A stretch of 64,000 bases of DNA from Granulicella sibirica. GTDB taxonomy: Bacteria > Acidobacteriota > Terriglobia > Terriglobales > Acidobacteriaceae. Both the position numbers and the translations under genes were made by a program. The notes below the pieces were generated by a model. That model worked only from the letters and a program-made list of their open reading frames with translations, did not search any database and was not told where the DNA came from. Where the stretch lies: positions 1,612,001-1,676,000 of the forward strand of contig NZ_RDSM01000001.1 in assembly GCF_004115155.1 (NCBI RefSeq), in the 5' to 3' direction. Shown here piece after piece: positions 18,599-27,507 of the stretch. Each line of letters begins with the position of its first letter. Position 1 is the stretch's first letter.

Positions 18599-19996
18599 AT
18601 GGATACGAGCCTGTCAGATCCTGCATTGTGGAGTCGGTTGCAGTTTGCCTTCACCATCGTGTACCACTACCTCTTCCCCCAACTTACGATGGGGTTGGCG
18701 TGGTTCTTGGTTTACTGGAAATGGCGCGCTTTCAAAACTGGTGATGAAGAGTACAACAAGGCAGCAAGATTCTGGGCGAAGATCTTCGGCCTTAACTTTG
18801 CGGTGGGGGTCGTCACTGGCATCCCCATGGAATTCCAGTTTGGAACGAACTGGCGTGGGTTTGCCCGCCACGCAGGCGGCGTGATCGGACAGACCCTTGC
18901 TATGGAAGGGATGCTCGCGTTTTTTCTGGAGAGCGCGTTCATTGGAGCATTGATTTGGGGAGAAAAGCGCCTCGGTCCACGCAATCACTTCCTCGCGGCC
19001 GTCGGAGTTGCACTTGGAAGCTGGTTATCGGGCTCCTTCATTATCGTTACGAACGCCTTCATGCAGCATCCCGTCGGTTACAGCGTAGGGCCGGACGGTT
19101 CACTGGCAATAGCCAATCTGCGCAGCTACCTCTTCAACCCTTGGGCATTCGTACAATTTGCGCATAATCAAAGTGCGGCGCTCGTCACGGGGTCCTTCGT
19201 AGTTGCGGCGGTCGGCGCCTATTACACATTACGTCAGGAACACACAGCGCAGAGCAGGCTTTACCTGAAAGCCGGAACGTTGGTTGGTCTGGTGGCATCG
19301 CTTCTTGTGGCAGGGCCTACTGGTGACCGGCAAGCGAAGATAGTCGCACGATATCAGCCTGTGACCCTTGCCGCCATGGAAGGGAAATTTGTAGGAAGTT
19401 CGAGGGCCGCTGTCGCAGTTATCGGCCAACCGAATGTTGCCGCACGGCGGCTAGATAACCCGATCGAATTCCCGGATGCTCTTAGCTTCCTCGCCTATGG
19501 GACCTTTACGAGCTACGTGCACGGCCTCGACGAATATCCGCAGAGTGTTTGGCCCGACAACATTGAGCTTTTGTACTACGCATATCACCTCATGATCACG
19601 CTCGGGGTGGCATTTATTGCATTGATGGGATTCGCGGTATTGCAGAATTTGCGTAGGCGGCTCATGTCTACCACTTGGCTCCTCTGGATCATCTTGCTGG
19701 CATTTCCACTCCCTTACATCGCCAATACCCTTGGCTGGATGACAGCGGAGCTTGGCCGCCAACCATGGCTGCTCTACAACATCTTTCGTACGAATGAAGG
19801 TTACAGCAGGGTTGTGAACAACGGCGATGCCACGTTCACACTGATTGGCTTTGTCGGGCTTTATTTTGTGCTCGGTCTGGCCTTTCTCTATTTGACCGGC
19901 CGCGAGCTTGAGCGTGGTCCAGATTGGCAAAGACCACAACAGCTAGCCGACGGAAGTGCATTGAGTACAGTCCAGGAAGGAAAGAAGCTCGCATGA
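18599..19996 (+). CDS. cydA: Cytochrome bd-type quinol oxidase subunit I
   Basis: A 465-residue polytopic membrane protein. It has the N-terminal heme-ligand His (about 23) in YHYLFPQLTMGL, the conserved GIPMEFQFGTNW and EGMLAFFLESAFIGALIWG, the second heme His in FAHNQSAALVTGSF, the Q-loop region around TGDRQAKIVARYQPVTLAAMEGKF split by AAME, and the C-terminal WMTAELGRQPW. It oxidises quinol and reduces oxygen to water with high affinity, and bd oxidases also confer peroxide and NO tolerance (family knowledge). Its stop overlaps the cydB ATG (ATGA). Confidence 0.96.
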   Translation: MDTSLSDPALWSRLQFAFTIVYHYLFPQLTMGLAWFLVYWKWRAFKTGDEEYNKAARFWAKIFGLNFAVGVVTGIPMEFQFGTNWRGFARHAGGVIGQTLAMEGMLAFFLESAFIGALIWGEKRLGPRNHFLAAVGVALGSWLSGSFIIVTNAFMQHPVGYSVGPDGSLAIANLRSYLFNPWAFVQFAHNQSAALVTGSFVVAAVGAYYTLRQEHTAQSRLYLKAGTLVGLVASLLVAGPTGDRQAKIVARYQPVTLAAMEGKFVGSSRAAVAVIGQPNVAARRLDNPIEFPDALSFLAYGTFTSYVHGLDEYPQSVWPDNIELLYYAYHLMITLGVAFIALMGFAVLQNLRRRLMSTTWLLWIILLAFPLPYIANTLGWMTAELGRQPWLLYNIFRTNEGYSRVVNNGDATFTLIGFVGLYFVLGLAFLYLTGRELERGPDWQRPQQLADGSALSTVQEGKKLA

Positions 19997-21042
19997 TCAC
20001 CGCATGGTACATCATCGTCGGTTTGATGTTGATCATCTATGTCGTTCTGGATGGTCGTAACTTCGGTGCCGGCATGCTTCACCTATTTGTTGCGAGGACA
20101 CCACAAGAACGGCGTCAAGTGATCGCGGCTATTGGCCCACTATGGTCGTGGCATGAGGTCTGGCTTGTTGGATTTGGGGGAACCCTGATGGCAGCATTCC
20201 CGCGCCTGATGGCTTCGGCCTTCTCGGGCTACTATCTGGCGCTCTTCTTGATTCTCTTTTGCCTGGTTTTTCGAGGCGTCTCCATTGAGGTTGGTGGCCA
20301 CGCAGAGGATCGCCTTTGGCAACAGCTGTGGGACTTCGTCTTCTCCGCCGCGACCCTCCTGCTTGCCGTGCTTTTTGGCGCGGCCGCCGGTAATGTTGAA
20401 CGCGGCGTTCCGATCAACGCGAATGGCGATTTCTCCATGGCATTTTTTACGAACTTTCGTGTGCGTGGGAATGTCGGACTCCTGGATTGGTATACGGTGT
20501 CCGTGGCGATCTTTGCAGTCGTCCTGCTGGCTGCTCACGGAGCAACTTATCTTGAGTTTAAAACGTCGGGTCCAGTACACGATCGCAGCGCATCTTACGC
20601 CAGGCAGCTCTGGCTTCTGGTACTGGTGCTGCTGCCTATCGTTTCTTTCGAGTCGTGGGTTGTGCGTCCTGCTGTGCTGCATAGCGCTCTTACAAATCCG
20701 CTCTGTTGGGTAGGCGTCCTCGTCATTGGGCTCTCCGGATTGGCACTTACCTTCGGACTCCGCACTCACTTTGAGGCTTGTGCGTTTGTTGCCTCGAACT
20801 TCTTCATCGTGGGACTGCTCGCGGTCGGGGGTGCGGCGATCTTCCCTGTGATGCTTTATTCGACGCTCGCACCTCAATATTCTCTTAGCGCTTACGCAGT
20901 TTGCGCAAACCACAATGCTTTGCTGATCGCTTCCGTCTGGTGGCCAATAGGCTTCGCTTTGGCAGCGGGATACTTCATCTTTGTCTCCAGGCACTATGCG
21001 GGTAAAGTCGACGTAAACCGCGACAACCAAGGCTTCTACTAA
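19993..21042 (+). CDS. cydB: Cytochrome bd-type quinol oxidase subunit II
   Basis: A 349-residue protein from the ATG at 19993 (GGAAGGAAAG upstream, ATGA overlap with cydA); a longer frame from 19924 lies inside cydA. Multiple membrane helices are evident. The N-terminus reads WYIIVGLMLIIYVVLDGRNFGAGMLHLF, followed by GPLWSWHEVWLVGFGGTLMAAFP, both diagnostic of CydB. It is the structural partner of CydA. No cydX-like small ORF or cydCD is seen immediately downstream. Confidence 0.95.
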   Translation: MITAWYIIVGLMLIIYVVLDGRNFGAGMLHLFVARTPQERRQVIAAIGPLWSWHEVWLVGFGGTLMAAFPRLMASAFSGYYLALFLILFCLVFRGVSIEVGGHAEDRLWQQLWDFVFSAATLLLAVLFGAAAGNVERGVPINANGDFSMAFFTNFRVRGNVGLLDWYTVSVAIFAVVLLAAHGATYLEFKTSGPVHDRSASYARQLWLLVLVLLPIVSFESWVVRPAVLHSALTNPLCWVGVLVIGLSGLALTFGLRTHFEACAFVASNFFIVGLLAVGGAAIFPVMLYSTLAPQYSLSAYAVCANHNALLIASVWWPIGFALAAGYFIFVSRHYAGKVDVNRDNQGFY

Positions 21043-21624
21043 TCCACATATGACATCTATGCATCCTGAGGCCTAATACAAGCGCGGACAACGAAGTTAT
21101 TCGAGGAACTCACGTATGGGCCGGATCTCCTGGTGACGCGACCGATGGATCTGAAAGCCAAAGATATGCTTGCGAGAGAGTCCACTTGTGGATTTGAACC
21201 CCTACACAGGAGGACTGAGCAGGTATTCAACCATATTCATATGTCGCGAAATTATCTGCAAAGACACCCAATGGGGGTGAAGCTTTTTCAAATGAAAGTG
21301 TGAGGAAACATCTAAAATGAATCATTGAGAGTTTTTCCAAGGCACCGCGCGGCTCTCTCCGCCACAGAATCCAGCCTGATCGCCCAGCCGGCGAGCCCGT
21401 CCGTTGATGCGATCAACCCGGCTGGAATCAGAACGGCAGGTATCCGTATGGTCCCGTCTCCGACGGAAGTACAGGGTTTGGACGAAACGGACAGGCTCGG
21501 GCGCGTTCGCACTCTTACACTCGGCGCGATACGCGACGAGATCGACCCGAACGACATGCTGAATATCGCTAAAATAACGCTCAACTGGGCCATACGAAGG
21601 ACGATTTAGACACATGCTCGTAGC
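21043..21624. other. Intergenic region between cydB and the old yellow enzyme gene
   Basis: Three overlapping frames at 21312-21615 (two minus, one plus, about 94 codons each) share the same DNA; none has a ribosome binding site, a recognisable family or clear coding character. I see no RNA gene or repeat here. Confidence 0.45.
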
Positions 21625-22731
21625 TCAATCCGCTTCCAGCAGGGAATGGAAGCGGTTGGGCTGGGACCTAAGATATTGCTTTGGAACACGAACTGTGGCT
21701 CCAAGCTCGGCAGCCGCATGCCACGGCCATCGTGGGTCGTAGAGCATCGCTCGGGCTAGGGCCACCATGTCAGCGTCCCCCGTCAGAACGATCGCTTCGG
21801 CATGTTCGCAGTTGGTGATCAGGCCGACCGCGACAACTGGAATGTTAACCGCGTTTTTGACCGCGCGTGCGAGGGGCACCTGGTAACCCGGACCGACGGG
21901 AATCCGCTGGGCCAGACCGTTGCCACCACTCGAAACGTGAATGGCGCTACATCCACGGGATGCGAGAGCTCTTGAAAACGCCATCGTCTGATCGATATCC
22001 CATCCATCCGGTATCCAGTCCGTTGCGGAAATGCGAACGCTGACGGGCTTTTCTGCCGGGAAGACCTGCCGGACGGCGTCGAAGACCTCGAGTGGAAACC
22101 GCATGCGGTTTTCAAGTGATCCACCATATTCATCCTCGCGGCGGTTCGAGAGCGGAGACAGAAACTGGTGAAGAAGATAACCGTGGGCGGCATGCAGTTG
22201 CACCAGGTCCAATCCGAGGCGTGCAGCCCGCATTGCAGCGGTGACAAACGCCTGTCGAATGCGGAGCAGACCATCCCGGTCAAGTGTGGAAGGTGGAACA
22301 TCGCCCTCCGTGAAGGGAATGCTTGACGGAGCGAGGGTCTCCCAGCCAAGCGGTTGTTCCGGGGGACATTGCGCGCCACCGTTCCATGAAACTTCCGTCG
22401 ACGCTTTGCGACCCGCGTGGGAAAGCTGAATGCCAATAGGCATCGTGCTCCATTGCCGGATCGCGTCGACAACGCGCCGCATCGCGGCCTCCGTCGCGTC
22501 GTCGTAGAGCCCTACGTCTGCGTAGGTAATCCGGCCCTCTGGCGTGACGGCGCTAGCTTCGATTGTGAGCAGCGCGGCCCCGGAAAATGCCAGCTGTCCA
22601 AGGTGAATCAGGTGCCAATCGTTCATGCAGCCGTCCTGTGCGGAATACTGGCACATGGGTGCGATCACAATCCTATTTGCAAGCTCGAGACCACCAACTC
22701 GGATCCCTTTGAACAGCGCTGATTTAGACAT
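21625..22731 (-). CDS. NADH:flavin oxidoreductase, old yellow enzyme family (YqjM class)
   Basis: A 368-residue TIM-barrel FMN enzyme. The thermophilic-like/YqjM class is indicated by the Cys in IVIAPMCQYSAQDG, with the active-site LSHAGRKAS pair, AARLGLDLVQLHAAHGYLLHQFLSPLSNRR split around H, and ALARAMLYDPRWPWHAA near the end. It reduces activated C=C bonds of enals or nitro compounds with NAD(P)H. It is divergent from the alcohol dehydrogenase gene at 23131; the two may act together on reactive carbonyls (inference). Confidence 0.95.
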   Translation of the reverse strand: MSKSALFKGIRVGGLELANRIVIAPMCQYSAQDGCMNDWHLIHLGQLAFSGAALLTIEASAVTPEGRITYADVGLYDDATEAAMRRVVDAIRQWSTMPIGIQLSHAGRKASTEVSWNGGAQCPPEQPLGWETLAPSSIPFTEGDVPPSTLDRDGLLRIRQAFVTAAMRAARLGLDLVQLHAAHGYLLHQFLSPLSNRREDEYGGSLENRMRFPLEVFDAVRQVFPAEKPVSVRISATDWIPDGWDIDQTMAFSRALASRGCSAIHVSSGGNGLAQRIPVGPGYQVPLARAVKNAVNIPVVAVGLITNCEHAEAIVLTGDADMVALARAMLYDPRWPWHAAAELGATVRVPKQYLRSQPNRFHSLLEAD

Positions 22732-23130
22732 AATCGCGACTCCGACCGGACATACTGCGCTGATGCGTGGCTTGCAGCGAAGGGGCCACCTTGCGTGATT
22801 GCGATTCTATGCAAGATGCGAGCGGTACCGTATTCCATGATTCGTGAACATCTCCCTTCAACAGATATCTCGCGACGTAAGTTCGCACGCCTTCCTGCGC
22901 GGTTCCATAAAAATGGAATTTGCAACGCCGCGCAATCGATTTATCAAAGTTATGCAGAGTAGGACTCTACGTAACGAGTTGAAGTAAGAATTGCGTACGG
23001 TCTCACGCAAGCGGATTTATCAGCACTAACTGGCGAAGCAAGACTCGCCACATTTGGCGACCGCCTGTTTCCACGTAGTTTGGGTAGACCGAAATGGTCT
23101 ATGCGGCTTTGATCAAAGGAGGAAAACGAA
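22732..23130. promoter_or_regulatory. Divergent intergenic region (OYE / alcohol dehydrogenase)
   Basis: About 400 nt without a credible gene between two divergent genes, so promoters for both should lie here. The bases before 23131 contain a strong AAAGGAGG Shine-Dalgarno. I could not define -35/-10 boxes or an operator with confidence. Confidence 0.5.
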
Positions 23131-24228
23131 ATGCTTGCAGCAAGAATGTACGGTTATCATCACCCACTTGAGCTCGAAGACATTAAAGTCCCGGAGATAG
23201 GCCCGGACGACGTGCTGGTGCGGGTCGGCGGGGCCGGGATGTGCCGTTCGGACGTTCAACTCATTGATGGCTACTTCGAAGGAGCCCTCCACTCGACTTT
23301 CCCGCTGACACCCGGACATGAGATTGCCGGTCTTGTTATGGCCATCGGTGATCATGTTCCAGCGTCAGCGGAACTCACGATCGGAGATCAGGTTGTTGTC
23401 GCAGCAGGCTGGGGTGACGGGATTTGTCGGCAGTGCCGTGTTGGCGATGAGCAACTCTGCGAGCACGGCAGTTGGCCCGGTTTCGGACCTCCGGGTGGCT
23501 ACGCCGAGTTCGTTCCCGTTCCTTACAGGCAGCTAATTCGAGTGCAACATCGCTTGAAGTGGGAAGAGCTGGCGCCTCTTACCGATGCTGGCGTGACGCC
23601 GTACCGCGCTATCAAGAAGCTGCGCGCGGCAGGCATGCTTGGTCCTGACCGAGTCATGGGAGTGTTTGGAGCGAGCGGCCTCGGAAGCTATGCGGTTCAA
23701 TACGCGAAGTTGCTTTCCTCTGGCGCTACGGTTGTGGCCTTTGCACGGAATGATGAGAAGCTCGCGATTGCGAAACAGCGTGGCGCCGATGCAACCATCA
23801 ATACGCGCGGGAAGAGCTTGGCGGATATCCAGGATGAACTGTACAAGTTGACCGGTTCTCGTAAGCTGGACGCCGCAATCGACTGCGTTGGTGCTGAGGA
23901 GACGATCCAGACCGGAATCGGCCTTCTCCATACCTCCGGGGCGTTTGTCTCGGTCGGTCTGGTTGGTACCAAGATCAATATCCCTCTCTTTCCATTTACA
24001 GCGAGCGAGCTGACCTACCATGGCTCGTTTTGGGCGAACTACAACGACTTGCAGGAAGTGCTCGCACTCGCGGAGAAGGGAAAGATCCAGCACACGATCA
24101 GGCGGATCGAGTTCAAAGACATCAACGAAAACCTCGAGTTGCTACGCGCCGGCGAGATCATCGGGAGAGCCGTCATCGTCTTCGATGTTCCGTGGGACGC
24201 TGCGAGCGCTCCCCCGGCGAAGCACTGA
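23131..24228 (+). CDS. Zinc-dependent alcohol dehydrogenase
   Basis: A 365-residue medium-chain dehydrogenase. The catalytic zinc Cys is in GAGMCRSDVQLIDGYF and the ligand His-Glu in TPGHEIAGLV. The structural zinc loop is WGDGICRQCRVGDEQLCEHG. The Rossmann motif is GVFGASGLGSYAVQYAKLL. Its start follows AAAGGAGG. It probably interconverts alcohols and aldehydes with NAD(P); the substrate is unknown. It heads a plus-strand run of carbonyl and stress genes to 28871. Confidence 0.94.
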   Translation: MLAARMYGYHHPLELEDIKVPEIGPDDVLVRVGGAGMCRSDVQLIDGYFEGALHSTFPLTPGHEIAGLVMAIGDHVPASAELTIGDQVVVAAGWGDGICRQCRVGDEQLCEHGSWPGFGPPGGYAEFVPVPYRQLIRVQHRLKWEELAPLTDAGVTPYRAIKKLRAAGMLGPDRVMGVFGASGLGSYAVQYAKLLSSGATVVAFARNDEKLAIAKQRGADATINTRGKSLADIQDELYKLTGSRKLDAAIDCVGAEETIQTGIGLLHTSGAFVSVGLVGTKINIPLFPFTASELTYHGSFWANYNDLQEVLALAEKGKIQHTIRRIEFKDINENLELLRAGEIIGRAVIVFDVPWDAASAPPAKH

Positions 24229-24293
24229 TTCGACAGATTACTCAGGGGCGACACAACAGTTTTTATTCAGCAGTAACTCAACATAGGAGAAAG

Positions 24294-25087
24294 ATGATGA
24301 CAAAACTCGCTAAAACAGTCCTCGCAGGAAGCATCGGCGCTGCCACCGCTCTTGCCGGTTCTGGCCGGGCGCAACCGCCAGTACAACCCGTGAAGAACAT
24401 CATTCTGGTGCATGGGGCTTTCGCGGATGGCACCAGCTGGGGGAAAGTAATTCCCATTCTGGAGGATCGTGGCTTCCACGTCGTTGCAGTACAAAATCCG
24501 CTTACATCGCTGTCGGATGATGTAGAGGCGACAAGTCGTTTGATTGCGCTGCAGGATGGGCCGGTTATCCTTGTAGGTCATTCCTGGGGCGGGGCTGTTA
24601 TCACTGAGGCCGGAGATGACCCCAAGGTCGTTGGGCTCGTTTACGTCGCAGCATGGATGCCTGATATCGGGCACTCCGCAAATCAAGCCAGCGAGCCCTT
24701 CGGCCCAACCCCTGTACTGAAGGAAATCAAGGTAGATGCGAAGCATTTCGCGTCGCTGTCGGAGGATGGCGTCATCAACGATTTGCAAATGGACTTCCCA
24801 TGGCGGAGCGGCGTCTCGTGCTCGCGGTTCAAGGACAGACGTACGGGCCTATGTTCGATGAAAAGCTGACCCACGCAGCCTGGAAGTCTAAACCTTCGTG
24901 GCACGTAATTTCACTGAACGATCGCACCCTAAGCCCCGCCATGGAAGAGGACGCAGCAAAGCGCTCCGGCGGCATCGCCATCAAGCTTCCAACCTGCCAT
25001 GTCGCCATGCTGCAGGACCCTGAGAAGGTAGCCGACGTCATCACCGAAGCCGCCCGGAACAGCGTGAAGAGTGCGCCAAAGCACTAA
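24294..25087 (+). pseudogene. Secreted alpha/beta hydrolase, interrupted by a frameshift
   Basis: The N-terminal part (24294-24869) begins after ATAGGAGAAAG and has a signal peptide (TVLAGSIGAATALAGSGRA), the oxyanion loop NIILVHGAFADGTSW, and the nucleophile elbow GHSWGGAVI. Around 24797 one base is missing; the rest of the domain (MAERRLVLAVQGQTYGP onward, catalytic His in TCHVAMLQDPEKV) continues in the frame 24800-25087. Restoring one base gives a full-length protein of about 264 residues. It is either a recent pseudogene or a sequencing indel. Confidence 0.82.
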
Positions 25088-25152
25088 CGCATCAAGCCAG
25101 AAGAACGGCTCAACGTCTTATAACCCCTAACTTTTCTCGGCAAGGAGTAGTT

Positions 25153-25878
25153 ATGTCCAAGAAGCTTCAACGCAAAGCGATCATTGCAATCTCCAGCTAT
25201 CAGGGGGCCATCTATCCGGATGGCCACAAAACCGGCCTCTTCTTTGTGGAGGCGCTGCATCCGTTCGAGGTCCTTACGGCGGCTGGCTTCGAGGTGGACC
25301 TCGCCTCAGAGACCGGTACCTTCGGCTTCGACTTCAATTCCTTGCAGCCCCCCTTCCTCTCCGGAAGCGACAAAGCCATCTATAACAATCCCGATCATCC
25401 CTTCATGGTAAAGCTTGCCCACCTGAAGAAGGCGGAAGACATGAAGCTGGGAGAGTATGGGGTCTTCTTTGCGTCGGCCGGTCACGCCGCGCTCTACGAC
25501 TATCCGACTGCCGAAAAATTGCAGGCAATCGCTTCGGACGTCTGGAATCGAGGCGGCATTGTCGGTACGGTATGCCACGGCCCCGCAATCCTACCCGGCG
25601 TCATTGATTCCGAGACAGGCAAGTCAATCGTTCAAGGCAGAACAGTGACAGGATTCATGATCGAAGGCGAGCTCGTCTTCAACATTCTCGGCAAGATGAG
25701 AGAAGACAAGGTCGTTCCAATTGTCGAGGCCGTTACGGCAGCGGGCGGCTACTACAGCACTGCGATGAATGCCTTCGACGACTATTCGGTCACCTCTGGT
25801 CGCCTTGTGTCGGGCACGAATCCCGAAAGCGGTCGCAGCACAGCGGAACGCATCGTTAGAGTCTTCGACAGCTTGTAA
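25153..25878 (+). CDS. DJ-1/PfpI-family protein, Hsp31 (glyoxalase III-like) type
   Basis: A 241-residue protein. The catalytic triad of the family is visible: Glu33 in FFVEALHPFEV, nucleophile Cys141 in GTVCHGPAIL, and the adjacent His142. The length and insertion (LASETGTFGFDFNSLQPP) fit the Hsp31/YDR533C-like branch that acts as methylglyoxal dehydratase (glyoxalase III) or chaperone. CAAGGAGTAG precedes the ATG. It lies in a plus-strand run with alcohol and aldehyde dehydrogenases, consistent with carbonyl detoxification. Confidence 0.92.
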   Translation: MSKKLQRKAIIAISSYQGAIYPDGHKTGLFFVEALHPFEVLTAAGFEVDLASETGTFGFDFNSLQPPFLSGSDKAIYNNPDHPFMVKLAHLKKAEDMKLGEYGVFFASAGHAALYDYPTAEKLQAIASDVWNRGGIVGTVCHGPAILPGVIDSETGKSIVQGRTVTGFMIEGELVFNILGKMREDKVVPIVEAVTAAGGYYSTAMNAFDDYSVTSGRLVSGTNPESGRSTAERIVRVFDSL

Positions 25879-25965
25879 CGTTTTTCGCCTCAAGGCTCCC
25901 GTGTGCATAAGCGGTAGCCTCGGCGGGAAGTTTCCAGGTAAAGGTTCGATGAAAAGGAGTGTGCC

Positions 25966-27507
25966 ATGAGTGCTTCAAGCTTCGCAACAGTGAATCCCTC
26001 CACGGGAGAACAGATCGAGACGTTCACCTACTTCGCACCCGCACAGATCGATCAAGTGATCGGTCGCGCGGATAGGTCTTTTCAGTCATTCCGAAAACTT
26101 TCAGTCCACAAGCGGGCCCACTTGTTTTCTGCACTGGGGCAGGCTTTGAGAAACAACGAGGCACAGCTTGCCAAGGTGATCACCACCGAGATGGGAAAGG
26201 TATATGGCGAGGCTGAGGCCGAGGTTGAAAAGTGTGCCAATGAGGCCGATTGGTATGCCGAGCACGGCCCGAAGATCATGGCTGACGAACCCGCTGCTAC
26301 TGGCGCGGTGGACGCATATGTTTCTTACTTGCCGCTTGGTCCCATACTTGCGATCATGCCGTGGAACTTCCCTATCTGGCAGCTCACCCGGATGGCTATT
26401 CCCACCATATTGGCCGGCAACACCGTGCTGGTAAAGCACTCGGCAAACACTCAAAGGAGTTCTCTTGAATTCGAGCGCGTAATGCTTGAGGCCGGCTTTC
26501 CGGAAGGTGTGTTTCAGAACCTGATCGTGAACCGAGAGCGTGTTGTGGATGTGATCAACGACTCTCGTATCCAAGGTGCATCCGTAACAGGAAGCGTTGG
26601 AGCCGGGTCCGCTGTCGCTTCTGAGGCAGGAAAGGTAATCAAGAAAACAGTGATGGAATTGGGCGGCTCCGATGCCTTCATCGTCTGTGAAGACGCTGAC
26701 ATTCCAAAGGCGGTTGCGGCCGGCATCAAAGGCAGGTTCCACAACTGTGGTCAGGTCTGTCTGGCGGCGAAGCGCTTCATTCTTGTCGGGAGAATTGCTG
26801 ACGAGTTCGAGCGTCTTTTCGTAGAAGCTACGGAGGCCCTTACAATCGGCAATCCGTTTGAATCGGGGATACAGCTTGGCCCCATGGCTCGCGTAGATCT
26901 GAGAGACTCGCTCCACAAACAAGTGGAAGACAGCGTCGCGAAAGGTGCCGAAGTGCTCTGCGGCGGAAAGACAATCAGCGGCAAAGGAGCTTTCTACTCG
27001 CCGACCGTCTTGACGCGAGTGACAGAAGGCATGGCTGCCTTTGACGATGAGACGTTCGGCCCCGTTGCGGCCATCACACGAGTGCCAGACCTGGATGCGG
27101 CGGTGCGCGCCGCCAACGCGAGCCAGTTCGGATTGAGTGGCAACCTTTGGACGAAAGATGTTGAGAATGCCCGTAAGATCGCTCGCGACCTTTACACAGG
27201 TGGCGTATTCATCAATGGTGTCACTGCGACGGATCCACGTGTGCCTGTCGGTGGAGTGAAGAATAGCGGCTATGGCCGTGAACTTTCAAGCTTCGGAGCA
27301 CATGCGTTCGTCAATGCCCAAACTGTTTGCTGGCAGGGAGCCCGCAACACAGTCCAAGTTTGGGAAGCTATCATTTCACCGTTCGGAGCAAGGAGCCTGC
27401 AATGTCAAAAGTTGAAGACACCCAGATCAAAGACGGTACTTACAAGCCTGGAACACTCCTGGAGAACGGTCGCTGGAGAGTCGAATTTGATTCCATGGGA
27501 CAAGTGA
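25966..27507 (+). CDS. NAD(P)-dependent aldehyde dehydrogenase, succinate-semialdehyde type, with run-on C-terminus
   Basis: A 513-residue frame. Typical ALDH elements are present: PLGPILAIMPWNFPIWQ, VTGSVGAGSAVASEAGK, VMELGGSDAFIV with the general-base Glu, HNCGQVCLAAKRF with the nucleophilic Cys, and DETFGPVAAI. The family normally ends soon after GYGRELSSFGAHAFVNAQTV. Here the frame continues about 60 residues further and overlaps the fumarase gene by 106 nt, implying a lost stop or a frameshift near 27335. The function is likely oxidation of succinate semialdehyde or a related aldehyde. Confidence 0.9.
   Translation: MSASSFATVNPSTGEQIETFTYFAPAQIDQVIGRADRSFQSFRKLSVHKRAHLFSALGQALRNNEAQLAKVITTEMGKVYGEAEAEVEKCANEADWYAEHGPKIMADEPAATGAVDAYVSYLPLGPILAIMPWNFPIWQLTRMAIPTILAGNTVLVKHSANTQRSSLEFERVMLEAGFPEGVFQNLIVNRERVVDVINDSRIQGASVTGSVGAGSAVASEAGKVIKKTVMELGGSDAFIVCEDADIPKAVAAGIKGRFHNCGQVCLAAKRFILVGRIADEFERLFVEATEALTIGNPFESGIQLGPMARVDLRDSLHKQVEDSVAKGAEVLCGGKTISGKGAFYSPTVLTRVTEGMAAFDDETFGPVAAITRVPDLDAAVRAANASQFGLSGNLWTKDVENARKIARDLYTGGVFINGVTATDPRVPVGGVKNSGYGRELSSFGAHAFVNAQTVCWQGARNTVQVWEAIISPFGARSLQCQKLKTPRSKTVLTSLEHSWRTVAGESNLIPWDK

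Noticed and set aside
20140..21030. A 296-codon minus-strand frame inside cydB
   Set aside because: Antisense to an unmistakable membrane subunit; the composition (many Gln, Arg, His) is typical of a shadow frame.
21312..21615. Possible small gene between cydB and the old yellow enzyme gene
   Set aside because: Three frames compete over the same bases, none with motifs or a ribosome binding site.
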